Shown here piece by piece: positions 44,521 through 53,738 of a stretch of 64,000 bases of DNA. Under the pieces are notes generated by a model. The model saw nothing but the letters and a program-made list of their open reading frames with translations. It had not been told where the DNA came from and did no database searches. Every line of letters begins with the position of its first letter. Position 1 is the stretch's first letter. Both the position numbers and the translations under genes were made by a program. Origin of the DNA: Pseudomonas sp. PSKL.D1 (GTDB lineage Bacteria; Pseudomonadota; Gammaproteobacteria; Pseudomonadales; Pseudomonadaceae); NCBI RefSeq assembly GCF_028898945.1, contig NZ_CP118607.1, positions 248,001 through 312,000 on the forward strand, written 5' to 3'.

Positions 44521-46035
44521 ATGCTCGAACAGTACGTCAAGAAGATCCTCACCTCGCGCGTTTACGACGTTGCGGTCGAAACCCCGCTGCACAATGCCGG
44601 CCAGCTCAGCAAGCGCCTTGGCAACCACGTGCTGCTCAAGCGTGAAGACCTGCAGCCGGTGTTTTCCTTCAAGATTCGCGGGGCGTACAACAAGCTGGCC
44701 CAACTGAGCCCGGAAGAACTGGCGCGCGGCGTGGTTACTGCCTCGGCGGGTAACCATGCCCAGGGCGTGGCGTTGGCGGCGCGTGAGCTGGGCATCAAAG
44801 CCACCATCGTGATGCCCAAGACCACCCCGGAAATCAAGGTCGAAGGTGTGCGCTCGCGGGGCGGGAAGGTGGTGCTGCATGGCGACTCGTTCCCAGAGGC
44901 GTTGGCCTATTCGCTGAAATTGGTCGATGAGAAGGGCTTCGTCTATATCCACCCTTACGACGACCCGCACACCATCGCCGGCCAAGGCACCGTGGCGATG
45001 GAAATTCTGCGCCAGCACCCGGGCCAGCTGGATGCCATCTTCGTACCGGTGGGCGGGGGCGGCCTGATTGCCGGTATTGCCGCTTACGTTAAATACCTGC
45101 GCCCGGAAATCAAGGTGATTGGCGTTGAACCGGATGACTCCAACTGCCTGCAGGCCGCCATGGCGGCGGGTGAGCGCGTTGTCTTGCCACAGGTGGGGCT
45201 GTTTGCCGATGGCGTGGCGGTTGCACAAATCGGCCAGCACACCTTCGATATCTGCCGCCTTCATGTGGACGAAGTGATCACGGTCAGCACCGACGAGATC
45301 TGTGCCGCCATCAAGGATATTTACGACGATACCCGCTCGATCACTGAACCTGCCGGCGCTTTGGGCGTTGCCGGCATCAAGAAGTACGTTGAAACCACCG
45401 GCGTGACCGGGCAGGCCCTGGTGGCCATCGACTCGGGCGCCAACGTCAACTTCGACCGCCTGCGCCACGTGGCCGAACGTGCCGAGCTGGGTGAAAAGCG
45501 CGAAGCGATCATCGCGGTGACCATTCCCGAGCGTCCGGGTAGCTTCAAGGCCTTCTGCGAAGCGATCGGCAAGCGCCAGATCACCGAGTTCAACTACCGC
45601 AAGCACACCTCCGATGAAGCCCATATTTTCGTTGGCGTGCAGACCCACCCTGAGAACGACCCGCGTGCCGCACTGGTTCAGCACCTGACCGAGCAGGGCT
45701 TCCCGGTCGCCGACCTGACCGACAACGAGCTGGCCAAACTGCACATTCGCCATATGGTGGGCGGCCATTCGGCGGGGGCCAGTGACGAAATCGTGCTGCG
45801 CTTCGAGTTCCCTGAGCGACCGGGGGCTTTGTTCAACTTCCTCAACAAACTGGGTGGGCGCTGGAATATCTCGATGTTCCACTACCGTAACCACGGCGCG
45901 GCTGATGGGCGTGTGGTGGCCGGCTTGCAGGTGCCGGAAGACGAGCGCCACCTGGTGCCAGCGGCGCTGGCCAAGATCGGTTACCCGTATTGGGATGAGA
46001 CTGATAACCCGGCTTACAAGCTGTTTCTGGGTTGA
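44521..46035 (+). CDS. ilvA: Threonine ammonia-lyase, biosynthetic
   Basis: A 504-residue PLP enzyme. The Schiff-base lysine lies in FSFKIRGAYNK (about 58), the phosphate-binding loop is VPVGGGGLIAGIA (about 185), and the SAGNHAQG motif is at about 80. The C-terminal part (about 325-504) has two ACT-like regulatory subdomains (VTIPERPGSFKAFCEAI, and RFEFPERPGALFNFLNKL), matching the long, isoleucine-inhibited biosynthetic form. It makes 2-oxobutanoate for isoleucine synthesis. Confidence 0.95.
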   Translation: MLEQYVKKILTSRVYDVAVETPLHNAGQLSKRLGNHVLLKREDLQPVFSFKIRGAYNKLAQLSPEELARGVVTASAGNHAQGVALAARELGIKATIVMPKTTPEIKVEGVRSRGGKVVLHGDSFPEALAYSLKLVDEKGFVYIHPYDDPHTIAGQGTVAMEILRQHPGQLDAIFVPVGGGGLIAGIAAYVKYLRPEIKVIGVEPDDSNCLQAAMAAGERVVLPQVGLFADGVAVAQIGQHTFDICRLHVDEVITVSTDEICAAIKDIYDDTRSITEPAGALGVAGIKKYVETTGVTGQALVAIDSGANVNFDRLRHVAERAELGEKREAIIAVTIPERPGSFKAFCEAIGKRQITEFNYRKHTSDEAHIFVGVQTHPENDPRAALVQHLTEQGFPVADLTDNELAKLHIRHMVGGHSAGASDEIVLRFEFPERPGALFNFLNKLGGRWNISMFHYRNHGAADGRVVAGLQVPEDERHLVPAALAKIGYPYWDETDNPAYKLFLG

Positions 46036-46045
46036 GGGGCTAAGC

Positions 46046-46088
46046 TGGGGCTGATGGCCCTTTCGCGACGCAAGGCCGCTCCTACAGG
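46046..46088. repeat. Single REP unit
   Basis: One REP half-site (GGCCCTTTCGCGACGCAAGG then GCCGCTCCTACAGG) with no clear inverted mate. Confidence 0.65.
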
Positions 46089-46097
46089 ACGCTCGAC

Positions 46098-46523
46098 ATG
46101 GAACACCTCAACACCATCAAGGCCCTGCACATCGCCGCCACCGTGCTTTTGCTTCTAGACGCTCTGGGTCTGACCATCTGGACGGTCCGCGCCCGTAAAC
46201 AGGGCGATACCGAGGCCTATGCCAAGCTGCTACGCCGGCCACTGGTGTTCGTCTGGCTGGTGATGGGCCTGTGCCTGGTGAGCATGCCCTTTACCGGCTG
46301 GTGGCTGGTGCACCTGGTGGGCTGGCCGTTGGGGCAGACCTGGGTGTTGGCGTCCAGCATCATCTATACCTTGGGCGCGTTCGCCGCGTGGTGGCTGCTG
46401 GTGAGGTTGAACCGGCTACGCAAAGCCGAATCAGTGGGCTTGCGGTTCACCTTGGCGTTGGCCGTGTTCAGCGGGGTCTGTTTCCTGTCGATTGCCGGGC
46501 TGATGGGCGCCAAACCGGTTTGA
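46098..46523 (+). CDS. DUF2269-family membrane protein
   Basis: A 141-residue integral membrane protein with four predicted segments (about 7-28, 50-72, 82-105, 115-137). The first carries His9 in IKALHIAATVLLLLDALG, a position typical of the DUF2269 family. Function unknown. It begins 62 bases after ilvA and is separated from it by a single REP unit. No partner gene is evident. Confidence 0.78.
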   Translation: MEHLNTIKALHIAATVLLLLDALGLTIWTVRARKQGDTEAYAKLLRRPLVFVWLVMGLCLVSMPFTGWWLVHLVGWPLGQTWVLASSIIYTLGAFAAWWLLVRLNRLRKAESVGLRFTLALAVFSGVCFLSIAGLMGAKPV

Positions 46524-46701
46524 GACTCAGGCCAACATCAATCCTTAACGTAAACCGGTTATACCGGTACTGCGCCCACAACCAGGCCAGCCTTCAAAAC
46601 ACGCAGTTTTCACCTCGCAGCACATAAGCTTGGCGGGCGCGTTGCTGCGCTCGCAAGCTTTGTGGAACAATGCGGTGACATGCGTTTGCGAGGTTGCTGC
46701 C

Positions 46702-47181
46702 GTGATCGACCCGGATGGTTTTCGCCCCAATGTCGGGATCATTCTTACGAATGATGCCGGGCAGGTGCTATGGGCTCGACGGATCAACCAGGATGCCTGG
46801 CAATTCCCGCAGGGTGGTATCAACCCTGACGAGACGCCGGAAGATGCCCTGTACCGTGAGCTGAACGAAGAAGTTGGCCTTGAACGCGATGATGTTGAAA
46901 TTCTTGCCTGCACCCGCGGCTGGTTGCGTTATCGTTTACCCCAGCGGCTGGTACGCACCCACAGCCAACCGCTGTGCATCGGCCAGAAGCAGAAGTGGTT
47001 TTTGCTGCGGTTGGTGAGCAATGAGCAACGGGTGCGGATGGACCTGACTGGCAAGCCGGAATTCGACGGCTGGCGCTGGGTCAGCTATTGGTATCCGCTG
47101 GGCCAGGTGGTGACGTTCAAGCGTGAAGTCTACCGCCGCGCCCTGAAAGAGCTAGCACCGCGTCTACTGACGCGCGACTGA
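46702..47181 (+). CDS. rppH: RNA pyrophosphohydrolase (Nudix)
   Basis: A 159-residue Nudix hydrolase that removes pyrophosphate from triphosphorylated RNA 5' ends, starting RNase E decay. GTG 46702 gives [13 protein letters not shown], the expected RppH start, with GAGGT upstream; an in-frame extension to 46630 is rejected. The Nudix box is at about 38-60 ([20 protein letters not shown]), with catalytic Glu residues in the REL-N-EE part. It is 22 bases upstream of ptsP, the usual rppH-ptsP arrangement. Confidence 0.95.
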   Translation: MIDPDGFRPNVGIILTNDAGQVLWARRINQDAWQFPQGGINPDETPEDALYRELNEEVGLERDDVEILACTRGWLRYRLPQRLVRTHSQPLCIGQKQKWFLLRLVSNEQRVRMDLTGKPEFDGWRWVSYWYPLGQVVTFKREVYRRALKELAPRLLTRD

Positions 47182-47203
47182 CGACGGAGTTCGACCCCGA
47201 GCC

Positions 47204-49477
47204 ATGCTCAATACGCTGCGCAAGATCGTCCAGGAAGTGAACTCCGCCAAAGATCTCAAAACGGCGTTGGGTATCATTGTCTTGCGCGTAAAGGAGGCGA
47301 TGGGCAGCCAGGTCTGCTCGGTGTACCTGCTCGACCCGGAAACCAACCGCTTCGTATTGATGGCCACCGAAGGCCTGAACAAGCGTTCCATCGGCAAGGT
47401 CAGCATGGCGCCCAACGAGGGCCTGGTGGGCCTGGTGGGCACCCGGGAAGAGCCGCTGAACCTGGAAAACGCCGCCGATCACCCCCGTTACCGCTATTTT
47501 GCCGAAACCGGCGAAGAGAAGTTTGCGTCCTTCCTGGGTGCGCCGATCATCCACCACCGCCGTGTGGTGGGTGTTCTGGTCATTCAGCAGAAGGAGCGCC
47601 GCCAGTTCGACGAGGGCGAAGAGGCCTTCCTGGTTACCATGAGTGCCCAGCTCGCAGGGGTTATTGCCCATGCCGAGGCCACCGGTTCGATCCGCGGCCT
47701 GGGCCGCCAGGGCAAGGGCATCCAGGAAGCGCGCTTCGTGGGTGTGCCGGGCTCGCCGGGCGCCGCCGTGGGCCGGGCGGTGGTCATGTTGCCTCCGGCA
47801 GACCTCGAAGTGGTGCCGGACAAAACCGTCGATGACATCGACGCCGAATTGAAACTGTTCCACAACGCCCTCGAAGGCGTGCGCGAAGACATGCGCAAGC
47901 TTTCGGCCAAGCTGGCTACCCAGTTGCGCCCCGAAGAGCGCGCGTTGTTCGATGTGTACCTGATGATGCTCGAAGACGCTGCCTTGGGTGGCGAGGTGGT
48001 GGACGTCATCAAGACCGGCCAGTGGGCCCAGGGCGCCTTGCGCCAAGTGGTTGGCGAACACGTTAACCGCTTCGAGCTGATGGACGACGATTACCTGCGC
48101 GAACGCGCCTCTGACGTCAAAGACCTTGGTCGCCGCTTGCTGGCCTACCTGCAGGAAGCCCGTTCGCAAACCATGGTGTATGCCGACAACACCATTCTGG
48201 TCAGCGAGGAGCTGACCCCGGCAATGCTCGGCGAGGTGCCGGAAGGCAAGCTCGTCGGCCTGGTTTCGGTGCTGGGTTCGGGCAACTCCCACGTCGCCAT
48301 TCTGGCCCGGGCGATGGGCATCCCGACGGTGATGGGCCTGGTTGACCTGCCTTACTCCAAGGTCGACGGCATCGAAATGATCGTCGACGGCTACAAAGGC
48401 GAAGTGTTCACCAACCCCAGCGACGTGCTGCGCAAGCAGTACAGCGATGTGGTCGAGGAAGAGCGCCAGCTGGCCCAGGGCCTCGATGCCTTGCGCGAAC
48501 TGCCTTGCGTCACGCCAGATGGCCACCGCATGCCCCTGTGGGTAAACACCGGCCTGCTCGCCGATGTGGCCCGCGCCCAGCAGCGCGGCGCCGAAGGCGT
48601 AGGCCTGTACCGCACTGAAGTGCCGTTCATGATCAACCAGCGGTTCCCCAGCGAGAAGGAACAGCTGGCGATTTACCGTGAGCAGTTGGCGGCCTTCCAT
48701 CCGCTGCCGGTGACCATGCGTACGCTGGACATTGGCGGCGACAAAGCGCTGTCTTACTTCCCGATCAAGGAAGAAAACCCGTTCCTGGGCTGGCGCGGCA
48801 TCCGTGTCACCCTCGACCACCCAGAAATTTTCCTGGTTCAGACCCGGGCAATGCTCAAGGCCAGCGAGGGCCTGAACAACCTGCGCATTCTGCTGCCGAT
48901 GATTTCCGGTATCCATGAGCTGGAAGAGGCGCTGCACCTGATTCACCGTGCCTGGGGCGAAGTGCGCGACGAAGGCACCGATGTGCCGATGCCGCCGGTG
49001 GGTGTAATGGTCGAAATCCCGGCTGCGGTTTACCAGACCAAGGAACTGGCCCGGCAGGTGGACTTCCTATCGGTCGGCTCCAACGACCTGACCCAGTACC
49101 TACTGGCAGTGGACCGTAACAACCCGCGCGTTGCCGACCTGTACGATTACCTGCACCCGGCCGTGCTGCAGGCCTTGAACACCGTGGTGCGTGATGCTCA
49201 TGGCGAAGGCAAGCCGGTGAGCATCTGTGGCGAGATGGCCGGTGACCCGGCAGCAGCGATCCTGTTGATGGCCATGGGCTTCGATAGCTTGTCGATGAAC
49301 GCCACCAACCTGCCAAAGGTTAAGTGGATGCTGCGCCAAGTCAACATGAGCAGGGCCAAGGAATTGCTGAGCGAGGCGTTGAGCCATGACAACCCGCAGG
49401 TTATCCACAGCTCGCTGCAGTTGGCGCTGAAGAACCTCGGGTTGGCGCGGATGATCGGGCCGAACAAGACGTTGTGA
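47204..49477 (+). CDS. ptsP: Phosphoenolpyruvate-protein phosphotransferase PtsP (EI-Ntr)
   Basis: A 757-residue nitrogen-PTS enzyme I. An N-terminal GAF domain (about 5-150, NRFVLMATEGLN, GLVGLVGTREEPL) precedes the PTS EI N-domain, the phosphohistidine domain (GSGNSHVAILARAMGIP, His about 366) and the PEP-binding TIM barrel (TMRTLDIGGDKAL, VEIPAAVYQTKELAR, and GSNDLTQYLLAVDRNN). It transfers phosphate from PEP to NPr. rppH is immediately upstream and probably co-transcribed. A REP pair follows. Confidence 0.96.
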   Translation: MLNTLRKIVQEVNSAKDLKTALGIIVLRVKEAMGSQVCSVYLLDPETNRFVLMATEGLNKRSIGKVSMAPNEGLVGLVGTREEPLNLENAADHPRYRYFAETGEEKFASFLGAPIIHHRRVVGVLVIQQKERRQFDEGEEAFLVTMSAQLAGVIAHAEATGSIRGLGRQGKGIQEARFVGVPGSPGAAVGRAVVMLPPADLEVVPDKTVDDIDAELKLFHNALEGVREDMRKLSAKLATQLRPEERALFDVYLMMLEDAALGGEVVDVIKTGQWAQGALRQVVGEHVNRFELMDDDYLRERASDVKDLGRRLLAYLQEARSQTMVYADNTILVSEELTPAMLGEVPEGKLVGLVSVLGSGNSHVAILARAMGIPTVMGLVDLPYSKVDGIEMIVDGYKGEVFTNPSDVLRKQYSDVVEEERQLAQGLDALRELPCVTPDGHRMPLWVNTGLLADVARAQQRGAEGVGLYRTEVPFMINQRFPSEKEQLAIYREQLAAFHPLPVTMRTLDIGGDKALSYFPIKEENPFLGWRGIRVTLDHPEIFLVQTRAMLKASEGLNNLRILLPMISGIHELEEALHLIHRAWGEVRDEGTDVPMPPVGVMVEIPAAVYQTKELARQVDFLSVGSNDLTQYLLAVDRNNPRVADLYDYLHPAVLQALNTVVRDAHGEGKPVSICGEMAGDPAAAILLMAMGFDSLSMNATNLPKVKWMLRQVNMSRAKELLSEALSHDNPQVIHSSLQLALKNLGLARMIGPNKTL

Positions 49478-49481
49478 TGTT

Positions 49482-49578
49482 GGGGCCGCTACGCGACCCA
49501 TCGCGGATAAATCCGCTCCTACAGGGTCGCGCGCACTTGTAGGAGCGGATTTATCCGCGATGGCCGCGCAGCGGCCCC
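49482..49578. repeat. REP pair (inverted)
   Basis: Outer GGGGCCGCTACGCG / CGCGCAGCGGCCCC arms enclose TCGCGGATAAATCCGCTCC and its inverted copy. Confidence 0.87.
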
Positions 49579-49579
49579 T

Positions 49580-50326
49580 TCAAACCCCCACCTCAACCTC
49601 ACCAAGATGCCCACCAAACGGCCCAAAACTACGCTCAATCAGCCGCCTTCTCCCCTGATCATCCACAATCAATACCGTACTCGCCCGCGTCCCATAATTC
49701 TGGCTGGCGATGAATACGCTCGACAACAACCGCTCGGTCGCCATCCCCACCCCCGTTTCCGGCAGGTCAGCATCCGGCGCAATCTCTCCATCGCTCAGCA
49801 AAGTCAGCAACTGCTGTGGATCAGCCGCCTCCAGCAGCCCCTCCAGCCCTTGCCGCGCCTTCACCAGCTTCGGCCACGGCGTATCCAGCCCGGCATTGGA
49901 AACCCCATAAACCCCAGGCGCAAGAATTCGCGGTGCCGCCTCGCGGGCATGCAGATACCCCAATTGCTGCCCATCGCCCACCAGCAGGTTGAACCCCGAA
50001 TACTGCCCGCTGCGGCTGGCAACCTGGTCCAGGTACGCCTCGACGCCCAGTTCACTTTGCAGGTATGCCGCCACCAGTTCACCCCGCGAACGTGGGCCTA
50101 CTGCCTGCCCCGGGTCACGAATGTTGGTCAATGCTGCAAACCGACCATCAGGCCCCACCCCCAGCCAGGTGCCACCAGCTTCCAGATCACGCCCTGCATG
50201 CACGCCAGGCGCATCCTCCCACGCGGCCAGCGCTTGGGTGGGCCTGGCATAGAACTCGTCACGGTTGGCCGCCACGATCAGCGGCAGGGCATGCCCCGGC
50301 CGCCAGGCGAATACGATCAGGCACAT
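49580..50326 (-). CDS. NRDE-family protein
   Basis: A 248-residue protein with the NRDE (PF05742) signature: N-terminal MCLIVFAWRPGHALPLIVAANRDEFYARP, in which Cys2 and NRDE are the defining elements, then GGTWLGVGPDGRFAALTNIR. The Cys2 start resembles N-terminal-nucleophile hydrolases; Cys2 would become N-terminal after Met removal. The start at 50326 fixes Cys2 and has AGGGGCC upstream; a longer in-frame start at 50428 does not. The family is also called TANGO2-like; the biochemical role is not known. Confidence 0.85.
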   Translation of the reverse strand: MCLIVFAWRPGHALPLIVAANRDEFYARPTQALAAWEDAPGVHAGRDLEAGGTWLGVGPDGRFAALTNIRDPGQAVGPRSRGELVAAYLQSELGVEAYLDQVASRSGQYSGFNLLVGDGQQLGYLHAREAAPRILAPGVYGVSNAGLDTPWPKLVKARQGLEGLLEAADPQQLLTLLSDGEIAPDADLPETGVGMATERLLSSVFIASQNYGTRASTVLIVDDQGRRRLIERSFGPFGGHLGEVEVGV

Positions 50327-50456
50327 AGGTGTGGCCCCTGTGTTTTTTGCCACTCTAACCATTGAGGCCGTGACGATCCATCCTGTCACAGACTTCACTA
50401 GAGCCACGAGCCCGGCTTCCGTTACCATGCCGGATTGATTTTCTCGGGGACCACGA

Positions 50457-51239
50457 ATGGAGTTCGTACTCTATCTGCTGTTGGGCGCCTGCGCCGGTGT
50501 GCTGGCCGGGCTGTTCGGCGTGGGGGGCGGCATCATCATCGTGCCGGTGCTGGTATTCAGCTTCACCTTGCAAGGTTTTGATGCTTCGGTGCTAACTCAC
50601 CTGGCAGTGGGCACATCGCTGGCCACCATTATCTTCACCTCAATCAACGCTGTGCTGGAGCACCACCGCAAAGGCGCGGTGCAATGGCGCATTTTTGCCT
50701 GGATGACCCTCGGCATCCTGCTGGGTGCCGGTATCGGTGCCAAAACGGCCTCGTTGATCCAAGGCCCGCAACTGCAAAAGATCATCGGCGTGTTCGCCCT
50801 GATCGTCGCCGCGCAAATGGCCCTGGACCTAAAACCCAAAGCCAGCCGTGGCATACCGGGTAAGCCGGGGCTGATCGGCGCTGGTGGGGTAATCGGCTGG
50901 GCCTCTGCGATCTTCGGCATTGGCGGCGGCTCGCTGACCGTGCCGTTCCTGACATGGCGCAGCCTGCCAATGCAGCAGGCGGTGGCCACATCCTCGGCCT
51001 GTGGCCTGCCGATTGCCATAGCCAGTGCCCTGAGCTTCATGCTGCTGGGTTGGCACGACGAACACCTGCCGCCTCACAGCCTGGGTTACGTGTACCTGCC
51101 GGCATTGCTCGGCATCGCCGTCACCAGCATGTTCTTTGCCCGCTTCGGCGCGCGCCTGGCGCACAAGCTGTCGCCCCGTTTGTTGAAACGCCTGTTCGCA
51201 GCGCTGCTGTTCTGCGTTGGCCTCAGCTTTCTGATTTGA
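50457..51239 (+). CDS. TSUP/TauE-SafE family permease
   Basis: A 260-residue membrane protein with about eight segments. The duplicated glycine-rich motif of TSUP proteins is seen at [15 protein letters not shown] (about 22-36) and [16 protein letters not shown] (about 157-172). Family members export sulfite, sulfoacetate or other small organic anions. Its direction and substrate here are unknown. It ends 16 bases before lgt and may be co-transcribed with it, though functions look unrelated. Confidence 0.85.
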   Translation: MEFVLYLLLGACAGVLAGLFGVGGGIIIVPVLVFSFTLQGFDASVLTHLAVGTSLATIIFTSINAVLEHHRKGAVQWRIFAWMTLGILLGAGIGAKTASLIQGPQLQKIIGVFALIVAAQMALDLKPKASRGIPGKPGLIGAGGVIGWASAIFGIGGGSLTVPFLTWRSLPMQQAVATSSACGLPIAIASALSFMLLGWHDEHLPPHSLGYVYLPALLGIAVTSMFFARFGARLAHKLSPRLLKRLFAALLFCVGLSFLI

Positions 51240-51255
51240 ACCAAGAGGAATCTCC

Positions 51256-52065
51256 ATGCTGCCTTACCCGCAGATAGACCCCGTGGCCGTGGCCCTCGGG
51301 CCGCTGAAAATCCATTGGTACGGCCTGATGTACCTGATTGGTATCGGCGGCGCCTGGCTGCTGGCGTCGCGCCGGCTCAACCGCTTCGACCCTACCTGGA
51401 GCCGAGAAAAGCTCTCGGATCTGGTGTTCTGGTTGTCGATGGGGGTGATCGTGGGCGGGCGCCTGGGTTACGTGCTGTTCTACGACCTGCACCAGTACCT
51501 GGCCAACCCGACCCTGATCTTTGAGGTGTGGAAGGGCGGCATGTCGTTCCACGGCGGTTTCATCGGCGTGATGCTGGCGGCCTTGTGGTTCGGCAAGCGC
51601 AACAACAAGTCGTTCTTCGAACTGATGGACTTTGTCGCGCCACTGGTGCCGATCGGCCTGGGCGCAGGGCGGATCGGCAACTTCATCAACGCCGAACTGT
51701 GGGGCAAGGCCACTGATGTGCCGTGGGCAATGGTGTTTCCACCGTTCAGCGACCCGGCCCAACTGCCGCGTCATCCGTCGCAGCTGTACCAGTTTGCCCT
51801 GGAAGGTGTGGCATTATTCGTGATTCTCTGGTTGTACTCGCGCAAACCGCGCCCGACCATGGCCGTGTCCGGCATGTTCGCGCTGTTCTATGGCATTTTC
51901 CGCTTCATCGTGGAGTTTGTGCGGGTGCCTGATGCCCAACTGGGCTACATTGCCTTCGGCTGGTTGACCATGGGTCAGTTGCTTTGCGTACCGATGATCA
52001 TCGGCGGCATCTTCCTGATCTGGTTGGCCTACAACCGCAAACCCACGGCCAAACCCGCCGTCTGA
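51256..52065 (+). CDS. lgt: Phosphatidylglycerol-prolipoprotein diacylglyceryl transferase
   Basis: A 269-residue inner-membrane enzyme that adds diacylglycerol to the lipobox cysteine of prolipoproteins. Signature pieces: [15 protein letters not shown] (about 60), [11 protein letters not shown] (about 95, catalytic His), and the Lgt motif [13 protein letters not shown] (about 138-150). Seven membrane segments are expected. AAGAGGA precedes the ATG. Downstream is a terminator and then thyA. Confidence 0.95.
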   Translation: MLPYPQIDPVAVALGPLKIHWYGLMYLIGIGGAWLLASRRLNRFDPTWSREKLSDLVFWLSMGVIVGGRLGYVLFYDLHQYLANPTLIFEVWKGGMSFHGGFIGVMLAALWFGKRNNKSFFELMDFVAPLVPIGLGAGRIGNFINAELWGKATDVPWAMVFPPFSDPAQLPRHPSQLYQFALEGVALFVILWLYSRKPRPTMAVSGMFALFYGIFRFIVEFVRVPDAQLGYIAFGWLTMGQLLCVPMIIGGIFLIWLAYNRKPTAKPAV

Positions 52066-52070
52066 TTTTC

Positions 52071-52099
52071 ACGGCAGGGGCGATCCCCCTGCCGTTTTT
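52071..52099 (+). terminator. Terminator between lgt and thyA
   Basis: ACGGCAGGGG and CCCCTGCCGT flank CGATC and run into a T5 tract. Confidence 0.88.
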
Positions 52100-52113
52100 G
52101 TTACAGGTAAGCC

Positions 52114-53085
52114 ATGAAACAGTATCTAGACCTGGTTCGCGACGTCATCGAAAACGGCACGCTGCAAGGCAACCGTACCGGCATCCGCACCATCAGCCTG
52201 CCGGGCGCCATGCTCAAGTTCGACCTGCAGAAGGGCTTCCCGGCCATCACTACCCGCAAGCTGGCGTTCAAGTCGGCCATCGGCGAAATGGTCGGCTTTT
52301 TGCGTGGCGTGAAGAACGCGGGCGAATTCCGTGAGCTGGGCTGCAAGGTCTGGGACCAGAACGCCAACGAAAACGCCCAGTGGCTGGCCAACCCGTTCCG
52401 CCAGGGGCATGACGACCTTGGCGAAATCTACGGTGTGCAGTGGCGCCAGTGGCCGGGCTACAAGCGCGTGCCGTTGAGCAACCCGGCCGCCATCGAAATG
52501 GCTGAAAAAGCCGGTTTCCGGCAAATCGCCAAGGACGAGGAAGACGGCGAGGCATTCGTCATCCTGTACAAGGCCATCGACCAGGTGCGCCAGTGCCTGG
52601 ACACCATCGCCAACGACCCGGGCAGCCGCCGTATTCTGTTCCACGGCTGGAACTGCGCCCAGCTCGATGAGATGGCGCTGCCGCCGTGCCACCTGCTGTA
52701 TCAGTTCCACCCGAATGTCGAGACGAAGGAAATTTCCCTCACGCTGTACATTCGCTCGAACGACCTGGGCCTTGGCACACCGTTCAACCTCACCGAAGGT
52801 GCGGCGCTGCTTTCGTTGTTCGGCCGCTTGACCGGCTATACCCCGCGCTGGTTCACCTACTTTATTGGCGATGCCCATGTGTATGAAAACCACTTGGACA
52901 TGCTCAACGAGCAGCTCAAGCGCGAGCCGTTGGAAGCACCGAAGCTGGTGATCAGCGACCGCGTGCCGGACTTTGCCAAAACCGGCAAATATGAGCCGGA
53001 GTGGCTGGAGAAGATCGAGCCGAGTGATTTCAGCCTGGAAGGGTATGAGCACCATGCGCCGATGACGGCGCCGATGGCGGTTTGA
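52114..53085 (+). CDS. thyA: Thymidylate synthase
   Basis: A 323-residue ThyA, longer than the 264 residues of E. coli because of an insert of roughly 55 residues (about 118-175). This insert is present before the catalytic loop. The catalytic cysteine is in [10 protein letters not shown] (about 192), the phosphate-binding arginines in [11 protein letters not shown], and the folate region in [13 protein letters not shown]. It methylates dUMP with methylene-THF. A terminator separates it from lgt, and a REP pair follows. Confidence 0.95.
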   Translation: MKQYLDLVRDVIENGTLQGNRTGIRTISLPGAMLKFDLQKGFPAITTRKLAFKSAIGEMVGFLRGVKNAGEFRELGCKVWDQNANENAQWLANPFRQGHDDLGEIYGVQWRQWPGYKRVPLSNPAAIEMAEKAGFRQIAKDEEDGEAFVILYKAIDQVRQCLDTIANDPGSRRILFHGWNCAQLDEMALPPCHLLYQFHPNVETKEISLTLYIRSNDLGLGTPFNLTEGAALLSLFGRLTGYTPRWFTYFIGDAHVYENHLDMLNEQLKREPLEAPKLVISDRVPDFAKTGKYEPEWLEKIEPSDFSLEGYEHHAPMTAPMAV

Positions 53086-53109
53086 CGCGATTTGAGCTTA
53101 TGCGGTCTG

Positions 53110-53195
53110 TGTAGGAGCGGCTTTAGCCGCGAAGCAGGCGACGCGGTGCGTGGCACCGGCTGCGCCGGTGTTCGCGGCTGAAGCCGCTCCTACAG
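53110..53195. repeat. REP pair (inverted)
   Basis: TGTAGGAGCGGCTTTAGCCG and CGGCTGAAGCCGCTCCTACA are the arms, with a CACCGGCTGCGCCGGTG stem between. Confidence 0.87.
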
Positions 53196-53211
53196 GAGTT
53201 TTGTACAATCT

Positions 53212-53655
53212 TCAGTGCCCGTGGCTGCGCCCCACATGCGAATGCTCGGTGTCCGGCACGGACACCGCGCCATTCACCTCCAGCTGCTGCAAAATTGCGC
53301 ACTCTGCCCCCTGTGCACTGCAGCGCCTGCGCAACTCCACCAGTTGCGCCTGCAACGCTACCAACCCGTCAATCCGGGCTTGTACGTGCTCGATATGCTC
53401 ATCGATCAGGGCATTGACGCTACCGCATGAACCTTCAGGGCTGTCGCGCAGGCGCAGCAGGCTGCGTATTTCATCCAGGGTCATGTCCAGCGTGCGGCAG
53501 TTGCGGATGAACGTCAGCCGCTCCACGTGGGCCTGGGTATAAAGCCGGTAATTGCCATCTGTGCGTGCCGGTTCCGGCAGCAGTTGTTCGCGCTCGTAGT
53601 AGCGAATGGTCTCCACAGGGCAGTCGGTGGCCTTGGCGAGTTCTCCGATCTTCAT
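53212..53655 (-). CDS. cadR: MerR-family cadmium regulator
   Basis: A 147-residue MerR-family regulator. The winged HTH is at 1-40 (MKIGELAKATDCPVETIRYYEREQLL). Metal-binding cysteines are Cys77 (GSCGSV), Cys112 and Cys119 (RRCSAQGAECAIL), the pattern of CadR/PbrR/ZntR sensors. The C-terminus is His-rich (HSHVGRSHGH). It is divergent from cadA; a matching operator lies between. It distorts the promoter to activate cadA on Cd(II), and possibly Pb(II) or Zn(II), and probably represses itself. Confidence 0.93.
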   Translation of the reverse strand: MKIGELAKATDCPVETIRYYEREQLLPEPARTDGNYRLYTQAHVERLTFIRNCRTLDMTLDEIRSLLRLRDSPEGSCGSVNALIDEHIEHVQARIDGLVALQAQLVELRRRCSAQGAECAILQQLEVNGAVSVPDTEHSHVGRSHGH

Positions 53656-53677
53656 CGCACAATCTCCAGCAAGTGGC

Positions 53678-53708
53678 TTGACCCTATAGTGGCTACAGGG
53701 TGTTCACT
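53678..53708 (+). promoter_or_regulatory. CadR operator and cadA promoter
   Basis: The dyad ACCCTATAG-N3-CTACAGGGT (53681-53701) has one mismatch and sits in the 19-base spacer between a TTGACC -35 (53678-53683) and a TTCACT -10-like hexamer (53703-53708). An overlong spacer spanned by the operator is the MerR-family hallmark. Confidence 0.9.
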
Positions 53709-53738
53709 TGGCAACAGGCTCACTTTAAGGACGACCCC

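Noticed and set aside
47117..48946. 609-residue open frame opposite ptsP
   Set aside because: A shadow of the conserved ptsP gene, rich in His/Gln/Val from antisense codons, without domains.
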